IMG/VR virus record: IMGVR_UViG_3300033148_006880
Coordinates: 1 to 39,671 of that record
DNA: 39,671 nucleotides
Strand: one strand, 5' to 3'
Origin: a virus
The translations under genes and the position numbers were made by a program. The notes below the pieces were generated by a model. The model did no database searches, was not told where the DNA came from, and saw only the letters and a list, made by a program, of their open reading frames with translations. This document shows, in pieces, positions 1 through 8,190 of the stretch (positions are counted from its first letter, which is position 1; each line of letters begins with the position of its first letter).

Positions 1-888
1 ATTATCATAAGTTGCATTGAAAGTTGAATAAACATCTGTACTATTTAATAATAATTGAAGTGCATAAGTTGTATTTTGTGCTGGGATATAATCAAAGCAT
101 CCACTTCCAATACAAACCTCTGAAGTATTTAACCTATTAACAGTAGCATTATAATTTCCTGCATCTATGTTTTTATCTCTATGCCATGAATAGGGATCAA
201 CTTCCTGCCCTGATGGAACACCATACCCCCCAGCCATAGCAACCCAGTCAATATAATAATGATTATTAATTTTTCCACTACTTGATTTATATAATCTTAA
301 TTGAACAATGCCATTTTGAATATAATTTAGATTATTAAAAATAGGCAAAGTAACTACAACAAAATCTTCACTTGCAGAAAGAGAAGCTAAAGTATCCCAA
401 TTATTTGTATTATAATTCCATAACTGCCTTACTGGATAATCGCCTGATAAACTACTTGTTTTATATCTCATAATTCCTCTACTAAAACCTTCCACACCTG
501 TAAAATTAATTCTTAAATCTAATCCAGGACTTCCACTTTCTTCTGAAAAATTAAGTGTAACACTGTCATATTGAGCATCAGGATGCTGAGTATCAACTAA
601 ACTTCCTCCATCTATTATTCCTTTAATTGCTATTGATGAAGTTCCATTATAATATTTTGCAGATAATTTAGATTCATTAAAATCTAAAATATTTCCATCA
701 AAAATATTCCAGTTATCTGCTGAAGTCCAGTTAAATGAGCCATTGAACCAAAGTGCAATTAAATCACCTGTCATTGTATCTCCTGCAATATCTACAAATG
801 TATTTAGATCTGATTCTATATCTGCTTTATCTACATCAAAGATATGCTCTGGTCTTATCCATTCTATATTTCCTGAAGAATTTTGATA
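1..888 (-). CDS. Tail-fibre/adhesin-like protein, partial (3' end outside window)
   Basis: This frame is open from position 888 leftwards past the window edge. It contains the motif AGDTMTGDL, which recurs in tailed-phage fibre proteins, followed by a beta-rich segment with Asn-x-Ser/Thr sequons ending near a YYIDWVAM motif, like a jelly-roll or carbohydrate-binding domain. Three stop codons lie just upstream (nearest 889-891). The neighbouring 864-1976 gene runs into this one in the other frame with a 25-nt overlap, so this may be the C-terminal part of the same fibre joined by a frameshift. The only good internal start is the ATG at 774, preceded by AGGAGA, but that string also encodes the conserved GDTM motif and may be coincidental. 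Fibre role is an inference from motif and position at the distal end of the tail operon. Confidence 0.6.
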
Positions 889-1976
889 TCATTATCAGTT
901 TGATTTAATGATTGGTCGAAGGGGTTTCCTCCTCCCCCACCTGAGGTACTTAAATCTGTATTATTCCAATAAGCTCCAGATTCATTTACAATAAAACTTA
1001 CATCATTTTTATCTGTTGCATTAATTGTGGGACCTGTTCCCCAATTTTTAAACCACAACATTGCCCCATCTGCTATATTAATAAGATATTCTACAAATGT
1101 TCCTGTTTGAAAATAAGATTTATCTACTACACATGAACAAGTATATTCTGTTCCTCCAGCTTGATTGTAACATCCTCCAGCAGAGGCAGAGCAGCTATAA
1201 GTTCCAGATAAACTTCCAACAGAACAACTCCCACCATCATTCACTTCACAGCCTGTTCCTCCTCCATAAGCTGAAGCATCACAATTATAATAATTAGAAT
1301 CACAAACACACACACAAGATTGATTTATATTATTATGAGCTCCACCAGCACAATTTGTGGTTCCATAATCAACTTCACACCCATCTGTTGTAATGGGAGC
1401 AGTGCAATTAATATATCCAGGGTCACATTGGCAAACTCCTCCCCCCGAACCATCAACACATGTTCCTGTGTTATATCTGGTATGTTGTTTATTTCCTTCG
1501 CAATCAGAAGTTGAAGTTGATTCACATTTTGTATCACCATAACAATTATAATAATCACTTCTGCATAATCCACAATCTGTTTGAGCAGATTCATTTGACC
1601 ATTTGTTTGCTTTGCAAATTGAGGTTCTATGATTTGTTGTATAACAAGTTACATTTCTATTACACCACAGTCCCCCAGAGTTATCACAATGGGGTTCAGA
1701 TCCATCATAAGCATAACAATCAACTATAAATCCTGCGGGTAATCCAGACTGATAAGTATCCCCTGCTTGGCTTGTATCATCACCTCCAGGAGGATTTAAA
1801 GAACTCATATCATAACAATAAGTAACCCCTCCTGAATATCCACAAACCAAATTGCTTCCTGGACAAGTTTGGGCTTGATAATTATTTGGGCAATCAAGTG
1901 GATGGGCTTTCCAATTAGCTCCACTAACTAAACTAATCAAAAAGATTCCTAATACTAATAATAATAACTTTTTCAT
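864..1976 (-). CDS. Secreted Cys-rich surface/fibre protein
   Basis: The 370-aa product starts with a clear signal peptide (MKKLLLLVLGIFLISLVSGA). The ATG at 1976 lies directly after the previous gene's TAA and is preferred over an in-frame ATG at 1997, which would put seven residues before the signal. The mature part holds Cys-rich repeats of the type CDxxYxNC...GCEV (about residues 190-260), like EGF-type or adhesin modules in archaeal surface proteins, and several N-glycosylation sequons. The C-terminus is a Gly-rich linker and then FDQSLNQTDN, an opening typical of DPANN fibre-like proteins that normally continue much further. Here the frame stops at 864-866, just inside the downstream frame. 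Likely a virus-encoded, host-exported adhesin or a frameshifted fibre. No specific family recognised. Confidence 0.7.
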   Translation of the reverse strand: MKKLLLLVLGIFLISLVSGANWKAHPLDCPNNYQAQTCPGSNLVCGYSGGVTYCYDMSSLNPPGGDDTSQAGDTYQSGLPAGFIVDCYAYDGSEPHCDNSGGLWCNRNVTCYTTNHRTSICKANKWSNESAQTDCGLCRSDYYNCYGDTKCESTSTSDCEGNKQHTRYNTGTCVDGSGGGVCQCDPGYINCTAPITTDGCEVDYGTTNCAGGAHNNINQSCVCVCDSNYYNCDASAYGGGTGCEVNDGGSCSVGSLSGTYSCSASAGGCYNQAGGTEYTCSCVVDKSYFQTGTFVEYLINIADGAMLWFKNWGTGPTINATDKNDVSFIVNESGAYWNNTDLSTSGGGGGNPFDQSLNQTDNDIKILQEI

Positions 1977-1977
1977 T

Positions 1978-2667
1978 TTAATATGAACAGCAAGCATATG
2001 CTAAACTTGTTCCGCAATTTACACATCTTCCATCTCCCATTTCAGTTTTATTAAAATGCCAATAATTTCCTAAATAAATTCCAGCACTTCCATGAGTAAA
2101 ACCATTACAATCATTTACAGGCAAATCTGCTGGTGCATATTTTGGTGAACCCCCAATTATCCAAGCATCTCCAGTTACTCCTCTTCCCCCACCATTAGCA
2201 AACCAAGAAGCAATTTCAAATTCATTGCATACATGACTTCCTGAATAATTACTATCACAAATTACATTGGCACTTGCATACCCTCCTGCATTGGGAGTTT
2301 GAGTTCCTGTTGTTAAATTTACCTTTCTTGGATAGTAATATCTTGTAACATTAGACCAGTCTGTTGCTTGAATATATCCAAACACTTTGATATTATCTGC
2401 AAATGTTCCATTAGGATAAATATAGGCTCCGCCATCTACCCATTTGTCCCCTGCACCTCCTCCACCAGCAGGCCAGATATTTATACAGGTGTCATCATCC
2501 AGACAAATATAATGAAATGAAACATTTTCCCCAGAATAATTTGAAACATAATAATCTAATTTACCTGTAAAAGGATTATAAATTGTTTGGAATTGATAAG
2601 CTGATACAACCACAGCTAATAAAATTATGCTAATTACAAAATAAAGGTATTTAATTTTCATTTTCAT
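1978..2667 (-). CDS. Secreted protein with signal peptide and lectin-like Cys domain
   Basis: A 229-aa protein. The N-terminal hydrophobic segment (about residues 6-23) is a signal peptide or membrane anchor, followed by QTIYNPFTGKLDYY, a mature N-terminus style common in DPANN surface proteins. At least seven N-x-S/T sequons are visible. The C-terminal half (about residues 135-229) has spaced cysteines in the pattern CDSNYSGSHVCNEFE ... DCNGFT ... GRCVNCG ... ACC, resembling lectin-like domains of bacterial and archaeal surface proteins; that match is from memory. The ATG overlaps the stop of the 99-aa gene upstream (ATGA), and the next gene's ATG follows its TAA by two bases, so the three are coupled. 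Probably an exported, glycosylated adhesin rather than an ordinary tail protein. Confidence 0.7.
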   Translation of the reverse strand: MKMKIKYLYFVISIILLAVVVSAYQFQTIYNPFTGKLDYYVSNYSGENVSFHYICLDDDTCINIWPAGGGGAGDKWVDGGAYIYPNGTFADNIKVFGYIQATDWSNVTRYYYPRKVNLTTGTQTPNAGGYASANVICDSNYSGSHVCNEFEIASWFANGGGRGVTGDAWIIGGSPKYAPADLPVNDCNGFTHGSAGIYLGNYWHFNKTEMGDGRCVNCGTSLAYACCSY

Positions 2668-2963
2668 GAGTAACTATAAGATGCTTTTTCATCCCATTCC
2701 TTATCAAAATTTAAATTCCCATCTGCAAAATTTATTTCTGTAACATTTGTTCCTGAGTAAGTTAATTTTTTTATCTGCCATTTAGCTTCACTTGTTGCAG
2801 TTCCTGGTTTTGCCAAACCAATATACTCTACAAATCCTGAGGCATTGTATGCTAATCTTTGAATATATCCATCTAATATATTCAAAATTCTTTTTGCTTC
2901 TACAGCATTCTCGTAAGTATACTGCTCCTGGTCAGGAACAGCAACTTTATTGTTCATACTCAT
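2664..2963 (-). CDS. Small tail/baseplate-associated protein
   Basis: A 99-aa soluble protein. The second half (VEYIGLAKPG ... SEAKWQIKKLTYSG ... INFADGNLNFDKEWDEKASYSYS) has the look of a short conserved protein that phages carry beside fibre and baseplate genes, with a beta-rich C-terminal W-Q-I-K-K and ADGN...FD..W signature. It lies between the possible lysis genes and the secreted adhesins and overlaps the next gene by 4 nt. Function is inferred from this resemblance and context. The protein probably sits at the distal tail or mediates fibre attachment. Confidence 0.6.
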   Translation of the reverse strand: MSMNNKVAVPDQEQYTYENAVEAKRILNILDGYIQRLAYNASGFVEYIGLAKPGTATSEAKWQIKKLTYSGTNVTEINFADGNLNFDKEWDEKASYSYS

Positions 2964-2965
2964 TT

Positions 2966-3235
2966 TTATTCTAAAGCTTTTAAAACTTTCTTTCTTTTTT
3001 TGTTTGCTTGTTCAGCTTTAAGCAAAACATCTTTAAATGCTCTTGGTGGGTTGTCTTGGTGTATACTTTTCAAAACAGTTTTCTCATTTTGTCCAAGATA
3101 TTCATTTGTTATGTTCTCAAAAAACCAGTCTAACACTTCATAAACTTCAACCAAATGAAGTCTTAAAGTATTTACTGGAGATCCACCCCAATCAGGCCTA
3201 CTAACTTCAGCTCTAAGCTTCTTTATATCTTCCAT
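2966..3235 (-). CDS. Hypothetical protein
   Basis: An 89-aa charged, mostly helical protein with no signal or membrane segment and no family I recognise. The start follows a strong Shine-Dalgarno (AGGAGGC) about 7 nt upstream. It shares the leftward distal-tail operon with its neighbours. A C-terminal Lys-rich helix (KAEQANKKRKKVLKAL) is the only striking feature. Confidence 0.65.
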   Translation of the reverse strand: MEDIKKLRAEVSRPDWGGSPVNTLRLHLVEVYEVLDWFFENITNEYLGQNEKTVLKSIHQDNPPRAFKDVLLKAEQANKKRKKVLKALE

Positions 3236-3245
3236 TTTTTGCCTC

Positions 3246-3434
3246 CTATTTATTTTGAATCCAATTCTTGATAAAGTAGGAAATCAAACCAATTATTGGT
3301 GCTGTAATTCTATGATAATCTGCTGGGACCCAATTCTGCCATTCTCCTACTAAAAGGATTAAGGCAGGGACTCCCCAAACTATCAAAACATTCTTTATAG
3401 ACTTCCATACTCCAATTTTTATTTCATATGCCAT
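3246..3434 (-). CDS. Small membrane protein, holin-like candidate
   Basis: A 62-aa protein with two predicted membrane segments (about residues 16-29, VLIVWGVPALILLV, and 40-57, near RITAPIIGLISYFIKNW) and a charged tail. GGAGG lies 12 nt before the ATG. Size, two membrane spans and position beside two other tiny membrane proteins after the hub gene fit a holin or other lysis-membrane protein. No sequence signature proves it. Confidence 0.6.
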   Translation of the reverse strand: MAYEIKIGVWKSIKNVLIVWGVPALILLVGEWQNWVPADYHRITAPIIGLISYFIKNWIQNK

Positions 3435-3468
3435 GTTTTTATAACGCCTCCTTCATTTAATTAACTTT

Positions 3469-3633
3469 CTATTGAATAAGAATCTTTCCTACAGCAATAC
3501 TTATTATCCCAGCCATATAATAAATAATTCTTTTGATCCATTTAACATCAGATTGCAATCTTCCAACTTCATCATTCAAGACAGTAACATGTTCTGCTAT
3601 TATATCAATTTGTGTTTTTTCTTCATGGTTCAT
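3469..3633 (-). CDS. XhlA-like small membrane protein
   Basis: A 54-aa protein beginning MNHEEKTQIDIIAEHV. An N-terminal amphipathic helix that could form a coiled coil (to about residue 30, VLNDEVGRLQSDVKWIKR) is followed by one membrane span (IIYYMAGIISIAVGKILI). This layout matches the phage haemolysin XhlA family, which works with holins. GAGAAGGG lies just before the start, and the 5' end overlaps the upstream gene by 11 nt. Assignment is by architecture only. Confidence 0.6.
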   Translation of the reverse strand: MNHEEKTQIDIIAEHVTVLNDEVGRLQSDVKWIKRIIYYMAGIISIAVGKILIQ

Positions 3634-3820
3634 CCCTTCTCCAAAGTAGTTTAATCATTATAAAAGATCCAAATAAACACCAGATTATTTCTATAATTCT
3701 TATCGGAAGTCTTGGCTCAAATAATATAAAACAAGAATCAAAAGAATAAATCAAGAAAAATAAAACTATAAGCGTTGCTGATAATCCTACTGCTATCCCT
3801 ATTTGATTTATAAATTTCAT
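3623..3820 (-). CDS. Small two-span membrane protein
   Basis: A 65-aa protein with two hydrophobic segments (about residues 8-26 and 40-56) separated by a short polar loop and ending in a charged RRDEP tail. It overlaps the preceding hub gene by 4 nt (ATGA) and the XhlA-like gene by 11 nt. Together with the genes at 3246 and 3469 it forms a three-gene membrane-protein cluster that may be the lysis or egress module. Individual function unknown. Confidence 0.6.
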   Translation of the reverse strand: MKFINQIGIAVGLSATLIVLFFLIYSFDSCFILFEPRLPIRIIEIIWCLFGSFIMIKLLWRRDEP

Positions 3821-6800
3821 GTTTTTGATTCTATAAAGATCTGGCAGTGTGCGTCCGCCTCTATTCTCATATTTTTATTTGGTCTGAATTGAAGATTTAC
3901 CCATTTGCCTGCGCCAACTGCTGAGGCTTCAGTTGTGAGATCTATTTCTGTTTGATCTGTAGTGTAAGTTGCTTTTTTAGTCATGCTCTCCCCATCTTCT
4001 CCAGTATATAAATCAACTGAAGGATCTGTTAATTCTTCTTCTCTAATAGCATAAGTTGGAGCAGTAAAATCTATTCTTCCACCATGAATTTCATCTGTAT
4101 CATCAATTGTAGATGATTCAAGATAATAAACATAAGTTTCATTATCTATTGTAGCATTGCTAATTGAAGTATCTGCACTATCAAAATTTGCTGACGCCAT
4201 AACACCAGCAGCAGACCCGGCAATTTCTTCTCTACGCAAGCTCCATGTTTCAGCAGTTGCGCCAGCATTTCCATAAACTATAGCCCTCGTAACAACTGCG
4301 CCATCAGGTAGATCTACTGGGAAAAAGGCGGTATTTGCATTGTTTCCTGCCATAAAATAATTTCCTCCTCTTTGAAGATCATCCCCTTCTGCTGCCCCAC
4401 CGAATTCAGGCAGCCATCCACCACCAGGAATTGTGATATAATCTGCACCCCCTAAATGAGAGCTTCTAAAATCTTTTAATTTAAAATTAAGCAAAACTTT
4501 ATTTATTGCTACAGCTTCATTAGGAATAAAAAATCTTAAATTCAAATAGTGTGTAGAATCACAATTTTCTGCTTCATTAATCGCATAGATATTTGTAGAT
4601 CCTTGCATATACTTAGCCATAGCATTTGCATCTTCTCTTGCTTTATTCATTTGTTCAATAAATTCCAAACTTCTATTACTTACTTCTGTAGTTAATTTTA
4701 AGAATCCATAATTAGATTCAAATTCTTGTCCAACTATTCTATAATCTCCAGAAATATCTGCTTCACTATCTGTAACAGTTACATTATCCCCAATATTCAA
4801 ACCAGCGTCAGTAATTGGTTCATCTGATTCTATTTTTATTCTTATAATTGGAGTCTTCCTATCCATTAAATATCTTGAAGCAATTATTTCTAAAGTTTCT
4901 CTGTCTACGATTGTTTTGTCTATTAAAGTTTTATCCATTAGACCATAAACTTGAACTGAAGAACCAGTTTGAGCAGAATCTGTGGTATAATGCTGTTCTA
5001 TGTAACAACCTTTATTATGAGCTCGGGCAGTTGTTCCAACTCCTCTTGAACATCCTGTTAAAGTATTTGTTGAAATTCCAGCATAAGTTATTACCTCATC
5101 TGCCATTCTGGCGGAGCCTGTTGCATCAAAATCAGAACTATCAACTACAAGAACAGAAGTATCAGTTGAATCTATATTGGAATTTAAAAGACTACTTTGA
5201 GTTGAAGCAGCATAACAAGATGTAGATAATTGATTTATTCCATCACCATATCCTAATGCATGAACATAATTTACTAAGGAATTTATATCTTTTTCTTGAG
5301 AAGTTTTATGACAACTTGAAGTTAAGTCGAATGTTTTTTGAGAAGAAGTTTCTCCCTGATTTGAATCAAAATGTAAATAATCTGTATCATAATCATTAGA
5401 ACTTGTTTGACTTACCCACCAATAATAATCCAATGCTTCAGCAGTTTTTCCTAAAGCATTTAATCTATTTGCATATTCAAATCTTAAAGAAACATCTCCA
5501 TAATCTGTATCAAAAATTCCTGAAGAATGAGTTGTTAGGATGTCACTATTTATTTCTGTTACTACAGTCTGTGCAGATTCATTTGTATATTGAATTCTAT
5601 TATCTCCAGATTTAATAAATTCTTTGTCTAAAAGTTTAGATTCCATTCCAAATCCTTTAGCAATTACTTCAAATCCAGTAGAATATTCAATAGTTTGGAT
5701 TCTTCCTTTTAGAATCATATTTGTTCCTGCAAAAAATAGAACTTCTGCACCTTCTTTAAAATAAACCTTTTCAGTTGAATCAATATCATATATTTTAACT
5801 TCAAATTCAGACATTTGATTTTGTTTTTTGTTTACTCTAAAATATTCATAATGATTAAATTCAACCCATGTTCCACTATTATTAACCCAAAATGTATTTT
5901 TATCTGCTGTTCCACTTGCTCCTCCTGAATAAGAATAAACTTTAATTAAATCTAAACACATATCACTTCTATACCCATCCCCTGTTTCTCCTCTAAATCT
6001 TATTTTTTCAGTTCCAGAAGAAAAGGTAGATTTTACAAAAGTATAAGCAGATGTAGAATCTGCATGCTGTTGTCCGCTTGCACTCCATTGAGATGACCAA
6101 GAAGAACCATCATAAGATTCAAAGAATAAATCTCCCATATCTGCTCCAAACATATGATGATAAAATTCAATTTTTCCACCATCATTATATCCAGTACTCG
6201 TATCAAATTCTAAACTTGCAGTTTTATTAAAAGGACTGCTTGCTTCTGTAAAAATAAAATAATCTCCATTTGCTGCGCCAGTTGGTCCAGTATTATTAGA
6301 AGGAGTAGATCCAGTATCTCTTGTCCAATCTACATCATTTCCAGCAGAATTTGTCCAATCTCCAAAATCCGATTCAAAATCTTCAGTATATTGTAAAGAA
6401 TAATCAGGCTCTAATAAATAACTACTGAAAGTTTCAGTTAAAGTAGTTGAATCACTTAAAGCTAATGGATGAGTCTTAGGAGTTGTATGTTCAATTGAAA
6501 CAGAATCTGTTAAATTTGCTGTGTCACTTACAGAAACATCATGTGTTTCTCCGGTAAAAGGATAAGTCAATCCATCTCCATTATTCCATAATGATGAAAT
6601 CTCTTCTCCAGTTAAAGCCCTTGTCCATAATCCAACCTCATCTATTTTTCCTTCAAAAGAAAGATCAAAATCAAAATTAGCTCCTATAACCAGGGGTGAA
6701 GCACTTGTGTGAAGAGATTTTGAAGAACTTGGAACTGTAGTTGGAGATCCATCAAAATAAGTTTTAACTGTTGAACCATCATATGTAATAGCATAAAAAT

Positions 6801-7185
6801 GCCAATCAGTATCATCAACATCTATACCAGTATCATAATCACTTGCAAAAGAAGTAAATGTAAGGTCATCTCCACTTGTGATATAATAACCAAATGCATT
6901 TGCTGTTCCAGTTTTACCAATGGTAAATAAGATAACATCATTACTTAGAGTATCTCTTTTACACCAACCAGTAAGAGTTCTACTTTCAGATCCATCTATT
7001 CCTGTATCTGCATCAGTTACTATATAATCTCCAGTTCCATCAAAATCATAACCCCCACTAATTTTTCCACTTGAAGTATAAGTTGCTCCTGTAACTGATG
7101 CATCATTATTTCCCGTACTATCAGATTGTGATGAATTATTAGTATCTAATTTGAAATAAGATAATAAATTGTCTGTTAAAGCCAT
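3817..7185 (-). CDS. Baseplate hub / receptor-binding tail protein with LamG and MAM-like domains
   Basis: A 1122-aa multidomain tail protein. Residues about 5-205 form a LamG/concanavalin-A-like lectin domain (SYFKLDTNN at the start, GTGDYI, KIDEVGLWTRAL at the end). Two degenerate repeats follow (VSDTANLTDSVSIE, LSDSTTLTETF), then a MAM-like domain (about 265-420). From about residue 440 a hub-like part resembles siphovirus/myovirus tail hub proteins (EFEVKIYDID ... GRIQTIEY ... GDNVTVTDSEADISGDYRIVGQEFE). The C-terminal 270 residues are beta-rich. It sits directly after the 148-aa gene and before the membrane-protein cluster. The lectin domains suggest glycan binding on the host. Hub assignment is inferred from domain order and position downstream of the tape measure. 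Confidence 0.75.
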   Translation of the reverse strand: MALTDNLLSYFKLDTNNSSQSDSTGNNDASVTGATYTSSGKISGGYDFDGTGDYIVTDADTGIDGSESRTLTGWCKRDTLSNDVILFTIGKTGTANAFGYYITSGDDLTFTSFASDYDTGIDVDDTDWHFYAITYDGSTVKTYFDGSPTTVPSSSKSLHTSASPLVIGANFDFDLSFEGKIDEVGLWTRALTGEEISSLWNNGDGLTYPFTGETHDVSVSDTANLTDSVSIEHTTPKTHPLALSDSTTLTETFSSYLLEPDYSLQYTEDFESDFGDWTNSAGNDVDWTRDTGSTPSNNTGPTGAANGDYFIFTEASSPFNKTASLEFDTSTGYNDGGKIEFYHHMFGADMGDLFFESYDGSSWSSQWSASGQQHADSTSAYTFVKSTFSSGTEKIRFRGETGDGYRSDMCLDLIKVYSYSGGASGTADKNTFWVNNSGTWVEFNHYEYFRVNKKQNQMSEFEVKIYDIDSTEKVYFKEGAEVLFFAGTNMILKGRIQTIEYSTGFEVIAKGFGMESKLLDKEFIKSGDNRIQYTNESAQTVVTEINSDILTTHSSGIFDTDYGDVSLRFEYANRLNALGKTAEALDYYWWVSQTSSNDYDTDYLHFDSNQGETSSQKTFDLTSSCHKTSQEKDINSLVNYVHALGYGDGINQLSTSCYAASTQSSLLNSNIDSTDTSVLVVDSSDFDATGSARMADEVITYAGISTNTLTGCSRGVGTTARAHNKGCYIEQHYTTDSAQTGSSVQVYGLMDKTLIDKTIVDRETLEIIASRYLMDRKTPIIRIKIESDEPITDAGLNIGDNVTVTDSEADISGDYRIVGQEFESNYGFLKLTTEVSNRSLEFIEQMNKAREDANAMAKYMQGSTNIYAINEAENCDSTHYLNLRFFIPNEAVAINKVLLNFKLKDFRSSHLGGADYITIPGGGWLPEFGGAAEGDDLQRGGNYFMAGNNANTAFFPVDLPDGAVVTRAIVYGNAGATAETWSLRREEIAGSAAGVMASANFDSADTSISNATIDNETYVYYLESSTIDDTDEIHGGRIDFTAPTYAIREEELTDPSVDLYTGEDGESMTKKATYTTDQTEIDLTTEASAVGAGKWVNLQFRPNKNMRIEADAHCQIFIESKT

Positions 7186-7186
7186 C

Positions 7187-7626
7187 TTTCAATGGAATTA
7201 GCTTACAACTACATCATAGCCAATATTAACAGTATCTCCATCACTTGCAGTTGTTGCACTGAAAGTTGTTCGTGCTAACATATCACCTGTAGAACTACTA
7301 TTAAACACACCAGCTTCTGCAAAAACATTACTATCTGTAATGCTCATACTTGCAGTTAATCTTGCAGTGTCATCTGTTACTGTTGTAGTCTCTTGCGAAC
7401 CTGTCCCAGCTACTCTGTAAGTCTCTGCGATTAATGCACTTTGAGTTGCATTTGGTGCAGTATTATCTGTGCCAATTGCCAAATAATCAAATGCATCTTC
7501 ACCAATATCTTTCACTATCAAACCAGATACTACTGCTTTCCCAGCATTCATTATGGTATTTGGAACTACTTGATGAGATCTTTCTTCCCCATCTTCGCCC
7601 AAAACTGCGATATGAAATCTACCTTT
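7187..7626. repeat. Inverted repeat copy A (partner 17389-17828)
   Basis: This segment is repeated in opposite orientation at 17389-17828. By eye three stretches are identical: 88 nt (7539-7626 with 17389-17476), 58 nt (7448-7505 with 17510-17567) and 32 nt (7187-7218 with 17797-17828). The 32-nt stretch runs through the stop codon into the intergenic spacer. Between them the copies differ. It brackets about 10 kb of head and tail genes. Confidence 0.9.
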
Positions 7627-7644
7627 AAGATTTGCTTTTTCCAT
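7198..7644 (-). CDS. Tail-associated protein, paralogue A
   Basis: A 148-aa beta-rich protein, close paralogue of the gene at 17371-17817. The N-terminal 30 residues (from NLKGRFHIAVLGEDGEE to PNTIMNAG) and the C-terminus (DTVNIGYDVVVS) are identical. The middle is partly divergent. Motifs such as FDYLAIGTDNTAP, RLTASM and EAGVFNSSSTGDMLARTTFS recall small structural proteins found in many phage tail modules just before the fibre or hub gene. GGAGGT lies 6 nt before the ATG. It is followed at 12 nt by the hub/LamG gene, just as the other copy is followed by an adhesin gene. Probable role: virion or fibre-base component. Confidence 0.75.
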   Translation of the reverse strand: MEKANLKGRFHIAVLGEDGEERSHQVVPNTIMNAGKAVVSGLIVKDIGEDAFDYLAIGTDNTAPNATQSALIAETYRVAGTGSQETTTVTDDTARLTASMSITDSNVFAEAGVFNSSSTGDMLARTTFSATTASDGDTVNIGYDVVVS

Positions 7645-7671
7645 TTTTACCTCCAGATTTAATTTGAAACA

Positions 7672-8169
7672 TTATCTTTCGTCTCCTAAATATATAGCTA
7701 AATCAATTTCTATTCTTGCAACATCTATACTTGCAGAAGAAGTATCTGCTATATCTAATCCTAATGTTCTGGCTGGGTGTGCAATAAAATTAACTTCTTC
7801 CAAAAAAGCTTCTTGTGTTGCTGAACTAAAAGTCAAATTGTCTATTATTAGACTACTTAATGGTCCACCTCTTGCAGACATTGCTCTTAATTGCCATGCT
7901 TGCTGCCATGCTGAACTATCTGTTTGGTCTATTAACCAGCCACGAATTTTGATTGTATCTTCAATTTTCTTTAAATCTTTTACATAGTTTTTTCCTTCAT
8001 CAGAAGGACTTGCGTCTTGTGAAGCTTTACTTTGTGGCACTGGAGTTTTAATTAAACTCTTTTTTGTGTTTACTATTACATTATTAACTCCAGCTAAAGT
8101 TATTGTTGTTGACCCAGTATCTGTGTACCAATTTGAACTTGGAATTGTTTTAGTGATTGTAATTGCCAT
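7672..8169 (-). CDS. Putative distal tail/baseplate protein
   Basis: A 165-aa protein. The ATG at 8169 is chosen because AGGAGGTGA lies just upstream; a longer GTG-started frame would begin inside that Shine-Dalgarno. The sequence has the pattern of small tail proteins beginning with a short beta strand and containing KDLKKIEDTIKIRGWLID, then a Trp/Gln-rich helix and a beta-rich C-terminus. It lies between the tape measure and the hub region, where Dit-like or LysM-less baseplate proteins usually lie. Family assignment is inferred from position. Confidence 0.6.
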   Translation of the reverse strand: MAITITKTIPSSNWYTDTGSTTITLAGVNNVIVNTKKSLIKTPVPQSKASQDASPSDEGKNYVKDLKKIEDTIKIRGWLIDQTDSSAWQQAWQLRAMSARGGPLSSLIIDNLTFSSATQEAFLEEVNFIAHPARTLGLDIADTSSASIDVARIEIDLAIYLGDER

Positions 8170-8190
8170 TTTTTTCACCTCCTAATTTAA

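Noticed and set aside
772-774. Independent start for the left-end fibre gene at the ATG at 774
   Set aside because: The AGGAGA before it encodes the conserved GDTM fibre motif, so the apparent ribosome-binding site is probably coincidental. Not excluded.
7434-7662. Open frames on the plus strand opposite the 148-aa tail gene
   Set aside because: They mirror the minus-strand gene; the same frame recurs opposite the second copy only because the DNA is duplicated.
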